A stretch of 64,000 bases of DNA from Tetrahymena thermophila SB210 (taxonomy: Eukaryota > Ciliophora > Oligohymenophorea > Hymenostomatida > Tetrahymenidae). Both the position numbers and the translations under genes were made by a program. The stretch lies in assembly GCF_000189635.1 (NCBI RefSeq), contig NW_002476448.1, positions 62,001 through 126,000 on the forward strand, written 5' to 3'. A model generated the notes under the pieces. That model made no database searches, was not told where the DNA came from, and worked only from the letters and a program-made list of their open reading frames with translations. Shown piece by piece: positions 12,268 through 24,206 of the stretch (the stretch's first letter is position 1; each line of letters opens with the position of its first letter).

Positions 12268-13216
12268 TATAATAATAGATATTTAATTAATCAAAGACAT
12301 CCATACATAAATACATCACTGAAATTTAATTATTGAGAATCTTCAAAAGTATAATAAAAAATAGTAATATTTGAATATTAATAAAACCACTAGTTTCTAA
12401 TTGTTAATTAATAATTAGGTGAGACATAACAGATCATTTTTTACCATAAAATATCAACAACGTTAATCATAATAAAAAGTAAATATTAACTATCAGTAAA
12501 AATAATCTAAAATTGATTGTAAAGTTGAAATGAACTGTGATAACTACAAAATATTTATTTAAAATATATTCATAGAATATTTAAAACTAACCAATTATTT
12601 TATTCTCTATTAATATTTATAATTTATTCTTATATAAAAACGATATTTTCAAATATTTGATTCAAATTAATTAAACATATATCTCACTTTACCTTAAACT
12701 ATTGTTCAATATGTAATAAAAATATTGTTCATTTTTATTATAAAAAATACTTTAGTAAATAAGCCTCACAGAGTAAATAATTAAAATTTATTATGTCAAA
12801 TTGGATTTAGAATATAAGCTAATTGGGTAGGATTTTTAAATAATAAAATTTTTATTTTATTTGATGAATTTTTTGAAATAACAAATATTAAATTAGTTGA
12901 TTTGGTGAAATTGTGTATTTTCTTTCCTCCTTTAAATAAAATTTTTTTAATTAACTTACAATGTAATAATCATATAAGAAAGAATCTTTCAGGTTCTCAC
13001 TAAATTGAAATTTATATATCTTGAATACTTATTTACTCTATTTCTAAACAAGTTGCGTCACCATACATGTATAAATAAATATCACAACTGAAATTCATTA
13101 TAAACTTTTTATGGTAAATAGTAGAAAATTCAATTTAAATTAGGTAATTGTTAATTGTTTATATAATAATTTAAATAGATAATAAAAATATCATATAAAA
13201 AAAAACATTTGTTAGT

Positions 13217-15178
13217 ATGAAAATCAAAATTTTGAAATATATTTTAACTCACATGACTATGTATTTTATAATCAAACAATGTGTTTGGTTATATAATTCA
13301 TAAATAAGAATGCCTTTTAAAGAACAAATGGAGCTATTATCAAACTATTTAAGTGAAAATAGGTACAAAGAGTCTAAACCTTTTTAAATATTTCCATTCT
13401 AGTTTAATTAAGAGAAAGGCTTGTATGCATCATATGTAATTTTAAATATAATGGATAAAAGAAACTCTTACATTGACCATTTAGTGAGGACTCAAATTGG
13501 AATTGACGATAATAATTACTTTGTGACTAATTGTGTTTTACTTAACTTACTAGATTGTGTTAATTTAGGTACCTATGAATTTAACGAGAATGAACTTGAA
13601 GAAACTATTGACACATTACTCGAATTTAAAGACAAAAACCGAGGAAATATTCCTTCTGCTACTTTTTACAAATAAATATTTGTAAAAGAAACAAACACAT
13701 GGTCGCAGTATGGCACAAATTTACTCAAGGTTTCTGACTTCACAAAATTGTTTCCTGATATTCTAAGAAAATTTTTGAATTATATTGGATTAAGTTTTAT
13801 AAATCTGTTACAAAGGTTATCTACGATTCTCCACCTACCCACAGATTCAGATGATGGCTCTTAAAATTAAGGTATTACTTACACTAATTTAATTTATCTA
13901 TTAAGTTAATTCAAATATTTTAAAAAAGTACTTGGCATTTAATTGATGACCTCACCAAAAATAAAACAATCTATTAAGGATAAATGGCTGTCTAAAAATT
14001 ACAAATTCAAAGAGTATTTCGATCTCTTAAAAAGGTACTCATATTATCCACTTGATAAATCTAACTCTTCTAGTAGTATGATTGACCCTAGGAGCTACTT
14101 TGCATTTCATGAATATTTAGAAAAACTACCCTAAATGAACATTACATAATTTGGGTTGTTTACTACTTGGCTACTTAACATTGAAGATTAAGTTGAAGGG
14201 GTTGTCTAAATTCCATTTAATGTTAACTTAATAGATCTTACTGTTATGAATAACATCATTTTTTCACTAAATTAACTGATAATTTATGGCAACTAAACTA
14301 TGATAGATTAGGTTTTCGATGATACACTGACAATGTTATACCTTAATTCAACTAGCTTCCTCGCTGCTCAAGCTTACTCTGGTGTTATTGACAAGCATAT
14401 AGATATATCCAATCCATACTACCCTTCAAGGTATATATTCTATCTCTAAGCTTCAAAAAATTTATATCTCTTAAATTCTAACTTCGACAAACTCAATGAA
14501 AATGCGAAAGAAGTTGCAAAGATTTATAGTAAAATGCTAAAAACAAATGGCACTTAATTCATCTTAAATACTGCTTAAGTAAGATATAACGGTGATTTGT
14601 ATTGGGAGGACTTCCTTGGTATCTATGCTAACAAATCATACCATGAGGACGCTACATTTACTACTGTATTATCACTAAGTACTCTAATCAATACATGGAC
14701 TACAGCAAAATTAGATAAGAAGGGAAATGTGAGACTATACTTTGATCCTAAAACTCCTAAAAATGTTACAGATACTATTGAAAAAGGAATGAAAACTGTT
14801 ACTAAGTTTGGATTCTTTTAAAATAGCAATTTGAATCCCTTTTACAGCATTACTTTAAAAACATATACTTCATAATTTTACTACCCTATGAATGTTCACA
14901 GATATTTAAACGGAACATAATTTAATCCTCATATTGGAAATCAAGATTTAGTAAATCAAATAGTTGCTGTTGATGGAATCATAGACTCAGATGAATATGA
15001 TTAATTACTAAAATAAAAATGGTTTTCGCATAACACATAAGAAGATTTCACAGGATTTAATGTCCCAAGGCAATAATTTGCTTTATGGAGCTCAGATTCA
15101 ATAACTATCAGTTTTGGTATGAGTCTTTTGTCTAAGTATCATTGCATAGATCGTTCTTCACTTAACCAATCTAATTGA
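13217..15178 (+). CDS. X3: unrecognised secreted or membrane-anchored protein, third paralogue
   Basis: Exons 13217-13871 and 13929-15178, intron 13872-13928 (57 bp), 634 aa, the same length as X2. A hydrophobic N-terminus (about residues 6-18) is followed by VWLYNSQIRMPFKEQMELL, which is nearly identical to X2. The conserved blocks are DDNNYFVTNCVLLNLLD, DPRSYFAFHEYLEKLP, HIDISNPYYPSRY, LYWEDFLGIYANKSY, RLYFDPKTPKNVTDTIEKG and FTGFNVPRQQFALW. X2 and X3 start codons are 4635 bp apart, and their upstream DNA is also similar, so they arose by tandem duplication of gene plus flank. I see no catalytic motif. A secreted or surface role is inferred only from the hydrophobic N-terminus and NxT/NxS sequons such as NSTSF. 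Confidence 0.9.
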
Positions 15179-15980
15179 TTTAGTTATTATAAATTTATAT
15201 AATTAGAAGTTTTATATTCTTACTTGTTGCACATTAGCATTATATCACTTAAATCTGATTAAATCTTAATAAATAAAAAAATAAATGTTTTGCAATTTCT
15301 TATACAATCAGATTAAGTTACTTAAATTAAAATTATTAAATTTCGAAAAATTAGACTAAATTTAAATGAAAATTTTTTCGCCGCGTAGTGGTTTAATTAA
15401 TGAGAAATTACATTTTATTGAAAAAGTAAATTGATAATGTCTTCTTTTTTTTAAATAGATAATAAATTTTTTAAACATTAGATAAAAATGAATGCATTCT
15501 TTTATTCATAGTACGTACATATTTTCTTTTCAACTAAATATAATTTTTAGGTAAATACTTAAAAATTTTTTTTGTTTTTCACTTTCATTTGATTTTAAAT
15601 TAATCTGAAGTAAAGCTAAAACAAAAATTATTCACATAGAATTCTTCAGAAAAGAATCATGTAATATTCTTTAATTAAATGATTAAACCATTTGTTTTTA
15701 TTTTGATACTTTAAAAAATTGTTTATTTAGAATAAAATCAATTTTATTTTAAAAAATTAATATCCTGTTTCAGTGGTCATATTATTTTTTAGCACAATCA
15801 TAACATCAATGAAATAATTGAAAAATATTTTTTGAAAATATGTTGGCTTTTAAAATAAAATTATTTTTTATTTTAAATAAAAATAGTAAAATTGTAATTG
15901 GAAAGTAAATAAATATCATTTTGATTATCATAAAATATAATATAAAGAAGAAAAAAACAAAATAAGTTATTCATTTATTT
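15179..15980. other. Intergenic between convergent genes
   Basis: AT-rich spacer between X3 (+) and the first VIT gene (-). Nothing else seen. Confidence 0.6.
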
Positions 15981-16832
15981 TCAAGATGTAAATTGTCTAA
16001 AAGCTAATCCTATTAAATATGCAGATCCCGCAGCCATAATACCAGTAAAAAGGGTTTCAAGGCCACTCTTCCACCACTTAGAAAAAGTAAATTAGGATTT
16101 GATATATCCCAGAACAAACAGAAACAGGGCCGTCAATCCTGTGGAAAGGTAGAAAAATAATTCGTTGGCGTCAATTGAAAATATTTAAGTTATTACAAAA
16201 GGAATTAAAGGTATTTAACCAAATAAAATGAAAGAAGTTAGTGTAACAATAGCATTTTTTATAGGATTTTCTTCTTAAGGAATCAATCCAAGCTCTTCTA
16301 CCATCATGATGTCAACCCATGCTTATTTATATTTGGACATTATTTCGACAATTTAAGTAGCATCTTCTCTGCTTATCCCTTTGTTTTCATACAACTCAAT
16401 CATTTCAGCTTTTTCTTCTTCTGGTAGATTATCTACTTCCCACTCTTCTCTGTGTCTTTCTCTTCTTTAAAATTCAATTTCTGATTTTGTTGAAAGATAA
16501 TCACCTAGAGACATGCAAATTCCATCTCCAATTAAACTAGATACACCTAAAGCGAGAATAACTACTGTCTATAGCTCAGCCCCAGCTACACCCATGACTA
16601 CAGCATAAGTAGTTATTAATCCATCAAGACCACCATAAACAGCACTTTTAATGAAAGCTCCAGATGTATTATGTTACTCCTTGTGATTTGTTAAATAATT
16701 AAATTCGTAATAATCTTATCTTGATATAAAATTATCACGATTAATAGAGTCAACTCTATGAACGTTCTTCACTTCTTCATAGTTACCTTCATAATAAGCT
16801 TATCTAACTTTTTGTAAACTTTTAATAGACAT
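15981..16832 (-). CDS. Vacuolar iron transporter family protein (VIT/CCC1), copy 1
   Basis: One exon, 283 aa. It belongs to the VIT1/CCC1 family, which moves Fe2+ (and often Mn2+) from cytosol into a vacuole in exchange for protons. In order: TM1 with GGLDGLITTYAVVMGVAGA (the intramembrane Asp), TM2 with GDGICMSLGDYLSTKSE (the intramembrane Met), a long charged cytosolic helix EFQRRERHREEWEVDNLPEE supplying Glu ligands, then WVDIMMVEELG with the family's Met-Met..Glu metal site, and three C-terminal helices ending KWWKSGLETLFTGIMAAGSA. All key ligands are present. The length is normal for the family. The start is the ATG that aligns with copy 2 (SIKSLQKVRQAYYEGN against TRNLDKARQAYYEGN). A likely site is the membrane of an acidic vacuole; that is inference from the family. 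Confidence 0.93.
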
Positions 16833-18341
16833 TGAGTTTAAATTTAATGAAAAACGTAAATTTATTTTTAGTAAAAGTCTATCTATTTAAAATTAAAATT
16901 TTTATTTTATATTTATAAATTAAATAATAATTAAAATATTTACAAAAATTCTGCCAGCTAAGACTCTAAATATTTAATATGCAATAAATTGAAATTCAAA
17001 CTCTATTTACCATCCATTAATTTGATGAGTTAAACTGTAATTTTGATACGTCATCAGTATTTATTTATAATTTAGATGTTTGCTTTTCTTAGCACTAGTC
17101 GTATATGCACAAATTAACAACAAAGGAAGCAATCAATTATGAAATATTAATCAGAATAAAATAAAGAATGTATTATAATGCTTAAGATGAAAGATTGATT
17201 ATAAATTTTTTAAGAAAATGGATTGGGTTTTACTTATCAGAGTTAAGGTAGCTTAACCAATTTATTTAACTATTTTTTAAAGTCTCTTGATGTAAATCTC
17301 TTAAATTTGTTGATTTTCATCAATTAATTTACAAAAATCCCCCATAATTTTCTATTCTTCTTTAGCTTATCTTTTTTATAATATTTATAATTGAATTTTA
17401 ACTTAAGTGTGTTTTTAAAATATTTATTCCAAATAGAAAAGTAAAAGAATAATATTTTCTGATAATAAATGCTATTTTTGCAAAAGAAATGCAATATTTA
17501 ATAATTTTAAATTAATTTTTTATATTTAGACATGAAATTTTATTTATTAAAATCTTTGAAATATTCTAATTAAAAACTTTGAGAATGGAAGTCTATTTAA
17601 ATTGATTAATTTCGAAGTCTACTTTATCATAAATCCTTTAAATTTCCCAAGGTAATAATAAAAAGGGTTTTTAATTGATCTATTATTCATCATTAAAAAT
17701 AAAAAAAGAATTCATGTTTATGTGAAGAGCATCATGTTATTGCTGAAGCAACTTTCGAATTGAAAATATTCTATTTTATTATCAATTTATTTACTAATTT
17801 TATTTCCATTATACATTATAGGGGGATCTTTTTTGATTAAATTATAAAAAAGGGGATTGATGACGGTCATTTTTATCTAACTCAAGTTATATAAATACAA
17901 TAATTAGTACCCCCAATTTTTTATATTCTGTCTTTTATCTCGAATAATTAGACTTTGAAAAAACACTCAAATAGTTGTTATTTATTTCAATTATTTGTAG
18001 CATTTTTGATGAAAAAGAACCAAAACATTCCTAAGATTATCAAAATTGAATTAAAAAGAGATAAAAAATAAATATGAAAGAAAGAAGTAGACTGGTAGCT
18101 AGCTAATAAGTAGATAAATTGAAATAAACAAAATTATATCGATTGTATTTAAATTATTCTAAAAATTTGCTATTGCAACTATTAAGGAATCACAATTTAA
18201 CATATAAAATATTGCATACATACATTTATTTATTTTGATAGTTTTATTAAAATTTTAAATTTAATTGAGTAGTTGATATTTATATACATACATTTAAATT
18301 AGGTTAAGGAATTCATTTTTATGAAGCGATAATTCATCAAA
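16833..18341. other. Intergenic between VIT copies
   Basis: About 1.5 kb of AT-rich DNA. No ciliate-code frame with recognisable content. Confidence 0.6.
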
Positions 18342-19181
18342 TCAAGCGCTGGCTCCATCTGTCAAAGGACGGAATGCAAGTCCTATAAGATAGGAAGATC
18401 CTGCAGCTACAACACCAATCAAAAGAGTTTCAAGACCACTTTTCCACCACTTAGAATAAGTGAACATAGATTTTGTGAAACCTAAAATGAATAGGAATGT
18501 AGCAGTCATTGCTGTTGAAACATAGAATAATGTATTGCTTGCTTTGATAGAAGCAATTTCTATGATAATGAAGGGAATCAAAGGAATTAAGCCGAACAAG
18601 ACAAAAGCAATAAAGGTGACAATTGCATTTTTTACTGGATCTTCTTCTTCAGGCAATAATCCTAATTCTTCAATCATCATAATATCAACCCAAGCTTATT
18701 TATTTTTAGAAATGATTTCAACAACGCTTCTGGCATCTTCTCTTGTTATTCCTTTTTATTCATAGAGTTCTACCATTTCATTCTTTTCTTCATCGGGATT
18801 ATTTTCAACCTCCCATTCTTCTCTAGCTCTTTCTTTTCTTTAGAATTCAATTTCTGATTTAGTTGAAAGATAATCACCTAAGGCCATGCAAATACCATCA
18901 CCAATCAAGTTAGCTACACCCAAAGCTACAACAACAATTGTTGCAAGATTAGCACCTGCTACACCCATAACGACTGAGTATGTTGTTATGGTACCATCTA
19001 AACCACCATAAACCGCACTCTTTATGTAGGCACCAGAGTTGTTGTGATCTTCATTATGGTCGCTTTTTAATTTTTCATCTTCTTATCCTTAAACAGTTTC
19101 GTTTCTGTGTGCCTTTTTAGACATTTCAACATTACCCTCATAGTAAGCTTGTCTAGCTTTATCTAAATTTCTAGTTAACAT
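18342..19181 (-). CDS. Vacuolar iron transporter family protein (VIT/CCC1), copy 2
   Basis: One exon, 279 aa, highly similar to copy 1 over its whole length. TM1 GGLDGTITTYSVVMGVAGA and TM2 GDGICMALGDYLSTKSE keep the transport Asp and Met. EFQRKERAREEWEVENNPDE and WVDIMMIEELG keep the Glu and Met-Met-Glu ligands of the cytosolic metal-binding domain. Three more helices follow (IVTFIAFVLFGLIPLIPFII, LFYVSTAMTATFLFILGF, ETLLIGVVAAGSSYLIGLAF). The N-terminal tail is His/Asp/Glu-rich (KSDHNEDHNN), a plausible extra metal-binding patch seen less clearly in copy 1 (NHKEQHN). Same strand and neighbouring position point to tandem duplication. Codon use is less TAA-rich than copy 1, which may mean stronger expression (inference). 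Confidence 0.94.
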
Positions 19182-21434
19182 TTAGTTTTAATAAGTTATT
19201 TATGATAATTAAATTTGCTGAATATTTGTTAATTAGCTTTTTTTAGATTTAAGTTTTTTTTATTAATTATGTAATTAAATATGTGAAAAGAAATCTTTTT
19301 ATAGTAAAAACTTAAGACACAAAATTCTTTTCTTTTTTAAAAAATCAAACAAAATTTGCTAAATCAAGTAATTATACAAATAATTTTCTTAGAAAGTATT
19401 GCATTGATTCTGTCTACGTCATTAAAATTTGGCTATCGTTTATATTTGATTAGCTTTGAGTGCATTAACATCAATTATATGTAAAAGCAATAAATAATTA
19501 TTTTATTTTATTCTTTATGAAGCATAAATCCTAGAAAGGAAGATACAATTTATTTGTTTTTGAAAATGTTGAAAAAGAAAATGGTATTAGCATTTTGTAT
19601 GTTTATGATATAAGATAAATTCACAGAAATGTTCCCAATAAGAATAAACAATCGAAATAAATATTAATTAATATCTTTTGGGGTTATATTCAGAATTCAT
19701 AATCTGAATTAAATTTCCCTGAATTTCATTATTTTAAATGTAAATAATTATTATTTATTTTTTCCAGAAGAAATCTTATTCAAAATATACCATTAGTTTT
19801 TATTTCTAATCTTAATTAAAATCAAAATCAGTCTAAAATCAAGTTAAAATTTTGAATTTTTGAGTAAGCATTTTTTGTTCTTTTACCAAATTATTTCTTT
19901 CACAAATTCTACTGAAATATGATAAATCAAAATATAGAAAAGTCCTTATTACTTCATAACATAAAATGAATTTATTTCTCCATAGATAAAGGCTTTTAGT
20001 CTGAAGCAAGAAATTAAAGAATAAATTAATCTATCATTAATTTGATCTACAAATTTTATATCTTAAATTTAGGTTTTGCAAATAAAATAATAGAATATTA
20101 AATAAATATTCATAATTTTACAAGTATTTTGGATAGTTTATACTTTAAAAATAATTTCCCACTAAAATATCTATAAAAGTTTTAAATATTTGATAATTTT
20201 CCTCAATAGATTTTTATTCTAACATCCTACCATTTAAAAATTATAAATTGAGATGATTAGATCATGCTAAATTTTAAATTTCAAGGAATGGTCAACTCAG
20301 GTTGGTTATTCTTTTTTCAATTAAAATATGAGTAACAAAGAAAGATATTAGAAAAAATTACCTTAATCTATTTTTTTTATATGATATTAATTTAACTTAA
20401 TTAATCTAAAAATTAATTTTGCTTTGATTGTTCGATTTATCAATCTATTCTCATAAATTTTATATTAACTAATATAATAAATACCAAAAGAAATCTAATT
20501 CAATAATGATTATTATTTTATTTATTATCATTTAAATTAAGGGAATAATAATGATATTTATCTTTTAAAATATTAAATTAAAGATAAAATCAATCATTTA
20601 ATTGTTTATTTGAAAGCTGTTTAAATATTTGCTCATTTAATTTTTTTTTATGATGAAAATAGTTTAATTATAAAAATATTTTTAATTATTTAATATATGT
20701 AAATTAATATGAATAATTTTAAGTTGATTGTATAAATCATAAACTTTGATAAATAGTTATGCTGTTTTATGTTTAGCTAATTTTTTTGTTTTAGATTGAA
20801 TAATCACATTATGTATTTTTTGTATTCAGTCAGTTCTTCAATTTTTTAAATAGGTTTTATTGTTAATTCAAAATCAGCAACTAATGTAATAGAATTCAAT
20901 TACTTATTTTTGTAAGTTTTGAATTAAATGAGTTTTCCTTTTTAGGATATTCACCATTAGATGTTTATTCTTTTTAGTAGTAATGAGGAATATGATTATT
21001 CAATTTTTATTCATTTTAAAAATAGTTTAAACAATTTTTGCAATATTATATACCGTGGTTTCTCATATATTAAGGACGAAATATATTAAGGACTTTTTTC
21101 AATAAATTGTGAAAAAGTGTAAAATTAGCTTAAAATCATAAAAATTAAATGACATATCACCATCTGTACCTACACAGTTCGTGATATTTTAATTACAGGA
21201 TTAGCTATATATGAAATATTAAAATCAATATTTAATCACATAAATAAAATAAAAGGTTTCTAATAAAGATATTTATAAGCTAATTTATTATACACTATTT
21301 TTATTTAACAAATAATAATAATAATAAATAATTTATAATTTAAATTATATATTTTAATATAAAATATTATCTATGAGTAGCTTTGCTGATAAGTTGATTG
21401 AATAATTTTTTCTATCTCAATAAGTAGATTGCTT
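19182..21434. other. Intergenic between VIT and carboxypeptidase clusters
   Basis: About 2.2 kb, very AT-rich, with no gene seen. It includes a TACCGTGGTTTCTCATATAT stretch at 21051 followed by two ATATTAAGGAC units; see the findings. Confidence 0.55.
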
Positions 21435-22929
21435 TCAATTAAAAGCACCAAAAATGAATTAGTTCATCATAATTGAAGCACTTTAAGGTTGATCTTTAAA
21501 AACTTTTTGACCAGCACCAAAAACTATTAAGAAATTGAGGTTTTCTACTATCTTAATTTTACCTATGTCCTTACCTGACATATTAAAGATGTCGTAATTG
21601 GCTGCATTGAAGTAATTTTTACCTGACCATTCAAGATTTTCAGCCCATTTTTCTGCACCTCTTTAATATTAAATTGAAAATATAAATTATAAATAATTGT
21701 AAATCATAAAATTATTACAAGTAGTTGTTTTAGAAATTTTAATCACCATTGTAGATCAAGATTTTGATTTTACTAGAAATAGTTTTAACAAGTTCATTGG
21801 CAGAAGATCTGTATGTCAAATTTTTAAGAGCTTCACTTACTTAATTAGAGCAAGGAACCCACTTCTTATCCTTTAAATTTAAAAGTTATTAAACATCAGG
21901 TCTTTGAATAAACTTTTCAATCTTATCGTCTTCTGCTTAATAGCATCCACTTCCTTAACAGGGAATACGGACATCATAAATGTTAAATTTAGGTGGATTA
22001 CCAACTATTTCTAGATAGGGAGGGTTGCAAGAAAGGCTTGTTTAAGCGAAGGGAGAATTATTTTCAATGAGAGAAGCGCATGTTTTGAACTAAGAATAAA
22101 CACTATTGTATTTCTCTTCAGTGATTAAGCCCTTTGCAAAGGCATAATCAGCATAAGCAGGTTCTTGATATTAAGGGTTAACCTATTTTATTATGAAATA
22201 TTAATTAGAATTATAAATTCAAATCAGATATAACTAAAATGAACTTTAAAAATTAATTTTTCATCTTTTTTTAATTTAGAAAAGTAAATTAATGATTAAA
22301 CAAAAATAAAAAAATTTTTTTGTTGTTTTTTGTTTGTATATTTTAAAAGTATCTTAAGTAAATCATACCCATCCATTACCAATAGCTATACCCCTTAAAT
22401 TTATATTAGGATTGTCTTCTTCTAAAATTTTGCTGGATATAGCAGGGATGTATTATCCTGCATAAGATTCACCACTAATGTAGAATTCTCTTCCAGCATA
22501 TTGAGGATATTTGTCAAAGAATTAGGTTAAGAATGAGTATAAATTATTTTTCACTGCCTCTTCAGTGCTAGCAAGTTCTCCAACACCTGCATTACTGAAA
22601 CCAGTACCAACGGGTTAGTCAACAAAAAGCAAATTAATGTCTATGTTCTAAAGTGAATCTCTGTAATCTAGGGTATTGTCATCATTGATTTTGAATGGGC
22701 CGATATCTTCAAATAAACCAAGAAGAGAAGAACATCCAGGGCCACCATTAAGCCACAAAAGTAAAGGATTTGCAGGATTATCAGAACGTGACTCTAACAG
22801 AAAATAAAACATATCACTGTTTTCAGTGACATTGATATAGCCAGAGTAATATGTTTCACCCAAAAATATTGGGTCTTAATCACAAGTGACTAGGGAGATA
22901 ACTAACAAAGCTACAATAAATCCTTTCAT
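21435..22929 (-). CDS. Serine carboxypeptidase-like protein (S10), copy A, probable pseudoenzyme
   Basis: Exons (5' to 3') 22929-22369, 22182-21719 and 21660-21435; introns of 186 and 58 bp; 416 aa. A signal peptide ([16 protein letters not shown]) targets it to the secretory or lysosomal path. S10 signatures: [20 protein letters not shown] (oxyanion region), DQPVGTGFS, and [13 protein letters not shown] with nucleophile Ser155. The other two triad positions are changed. Where copy B has GDEDF (Asp336) this gene has GDQNF (Asn336), and where B has GAGHQVP (His393) it has GAGQKVF (Gln393). The NPFSWNS segment kept by copies B-D is also replaced (LDYRDSLQN). The frame is otherwise intact and both introns match the paralogues, so it looks translated but unable to hydrolyse peptides by the usual mechanism. 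It ends six codons earlier than copy B, at a TGA where B has a sense codon. Confidence 0.9.
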
Positions 22930-24206
22930 TTAGATTTTTATATCAATTATTGAATAATTATTTACTTATATTATTGTAAATGTATTTTTTTTCAATTCTT
23001 TTAAGCTTCTTGATTAATTAATAAAAGAATTTTGAATTTTAAAATAATTCTCCTAAGAAGCAAGATAGAAGTAGAGTGTAAAAATCATATTTATAATTTT
23101 TATATTTCCTTAAAAATAATTTTAAACACAATAAAAATATTGAAAACTCTATATTTTGGCACATTTTTTAGCTCTCCCTCTCATTTTTCTTTCAGTTGAG
23201 AGTAAATTCTTCTGTTTTAAATATTCTTATTTAAAGATATATTAACATGTCAAACATAAATTCATAATAAAAATTTGAAAATGCTACTCAATATTCTATG
23301 AATAAAAAATATATTCATTCATTTTTTAATTAATATTATTTCAAATTTTTGATATTTAAAAAAAAAAACAGTTTTCTTAAAAAAATAAAATAATTATCAA
23401 TTAAAATTATGAAATAATCAGATTTTTTACTTTTCAAAGAAATATAAAAATATCTTACCAGTATAAAAAGCTATAAGAAAAATTAAATTTCTAAAACTGC
23501 ACATTATCAATATCATCATATTAATTAGATTAAAATAGTAAAAAATTCTAATAAAACATTTTCTTTTTGGCTAAACTAGAATTAATATAAAAATCAAATA
23601 AATTTTTCTAAATTAACTAAAGAGGTAAAAATAACATGTACAACTTGAATTTAAACATATCTAACTACACTTTTTACTATAAATCTTTATTTAAATCCTA
23701 CTAAAAATTAAATAGCATGTGTAAAATAAAATAAATGACTATAAATAAATTAAAAATATGTCAATAATTGCTTTTTTTAATTTGTAGTTAGAAAAATCTA
23801 TTTATTTAATGTACCATAGAGACTATAATATAAGCTTAACTTTATATTTAGGTGATTTTTATTATAAAGTGATATTTGAAAAAAAAAAAAATTTTTAATA
23901 TAAATTTTGTGAGGTTTGATTTTGGGAAAGATTAAATGTATGCTTTATTCTAAATTAAATGAATTTTTATTAATTATTAACTTTTAAATTATGTTGAAAA
24001 TTTAAATTATTTAAAATGTAAAAATAAATATTTAATCACATAAAATAAAAGGTTTTTAATTAAGATATTTAAAAGCTAATTTATTATATGATATTTTTGT
24101 TATACAAATAAATATAATAAATAATTTATTATTTATATATTTTAATTTAAAAACATTATTTATCAGCAGTGATTTGATGATATTTTGATTGAATAATTTT
24201 TTTATG
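22930..24206. other. Intergenic between carboxypeptidases A and B
   Basis: AT-rich. It shares blocks in the same order with the region upstream of copy B (for example GCTTCTTGxTTAATTAATAA and TTCTTTTTGGCTxAA), so the duplicated unit included the upstream DNA. Start codons A and B are 2786 bp apart. No gene seen. Confidence 0.6.

Larger units (their letters stand above)
10540..13216. other. Intergenic between X2 and X3, repeat-bearing
   Basis: No gene seen. It contains a direct duplication, a foldback element inserted in one copy and a tetranucleotide microsatellite, each listed separately. Much of the last 900 bases resembles the flank upstream of X2. Confidence 0.6.

Noticed and set aside
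18535-18765. Plus-strand frame inside VIT copy 2
   Set aside because: It is the antisense of a well-supported VIT coding region and carries no independent motif.
19540-19660. Short stretch resembling FTGFNVPR of the X family
   Set aside because: Only a few codons look alike and the rest does not align; chance similarity is more likely than a gene remnant.
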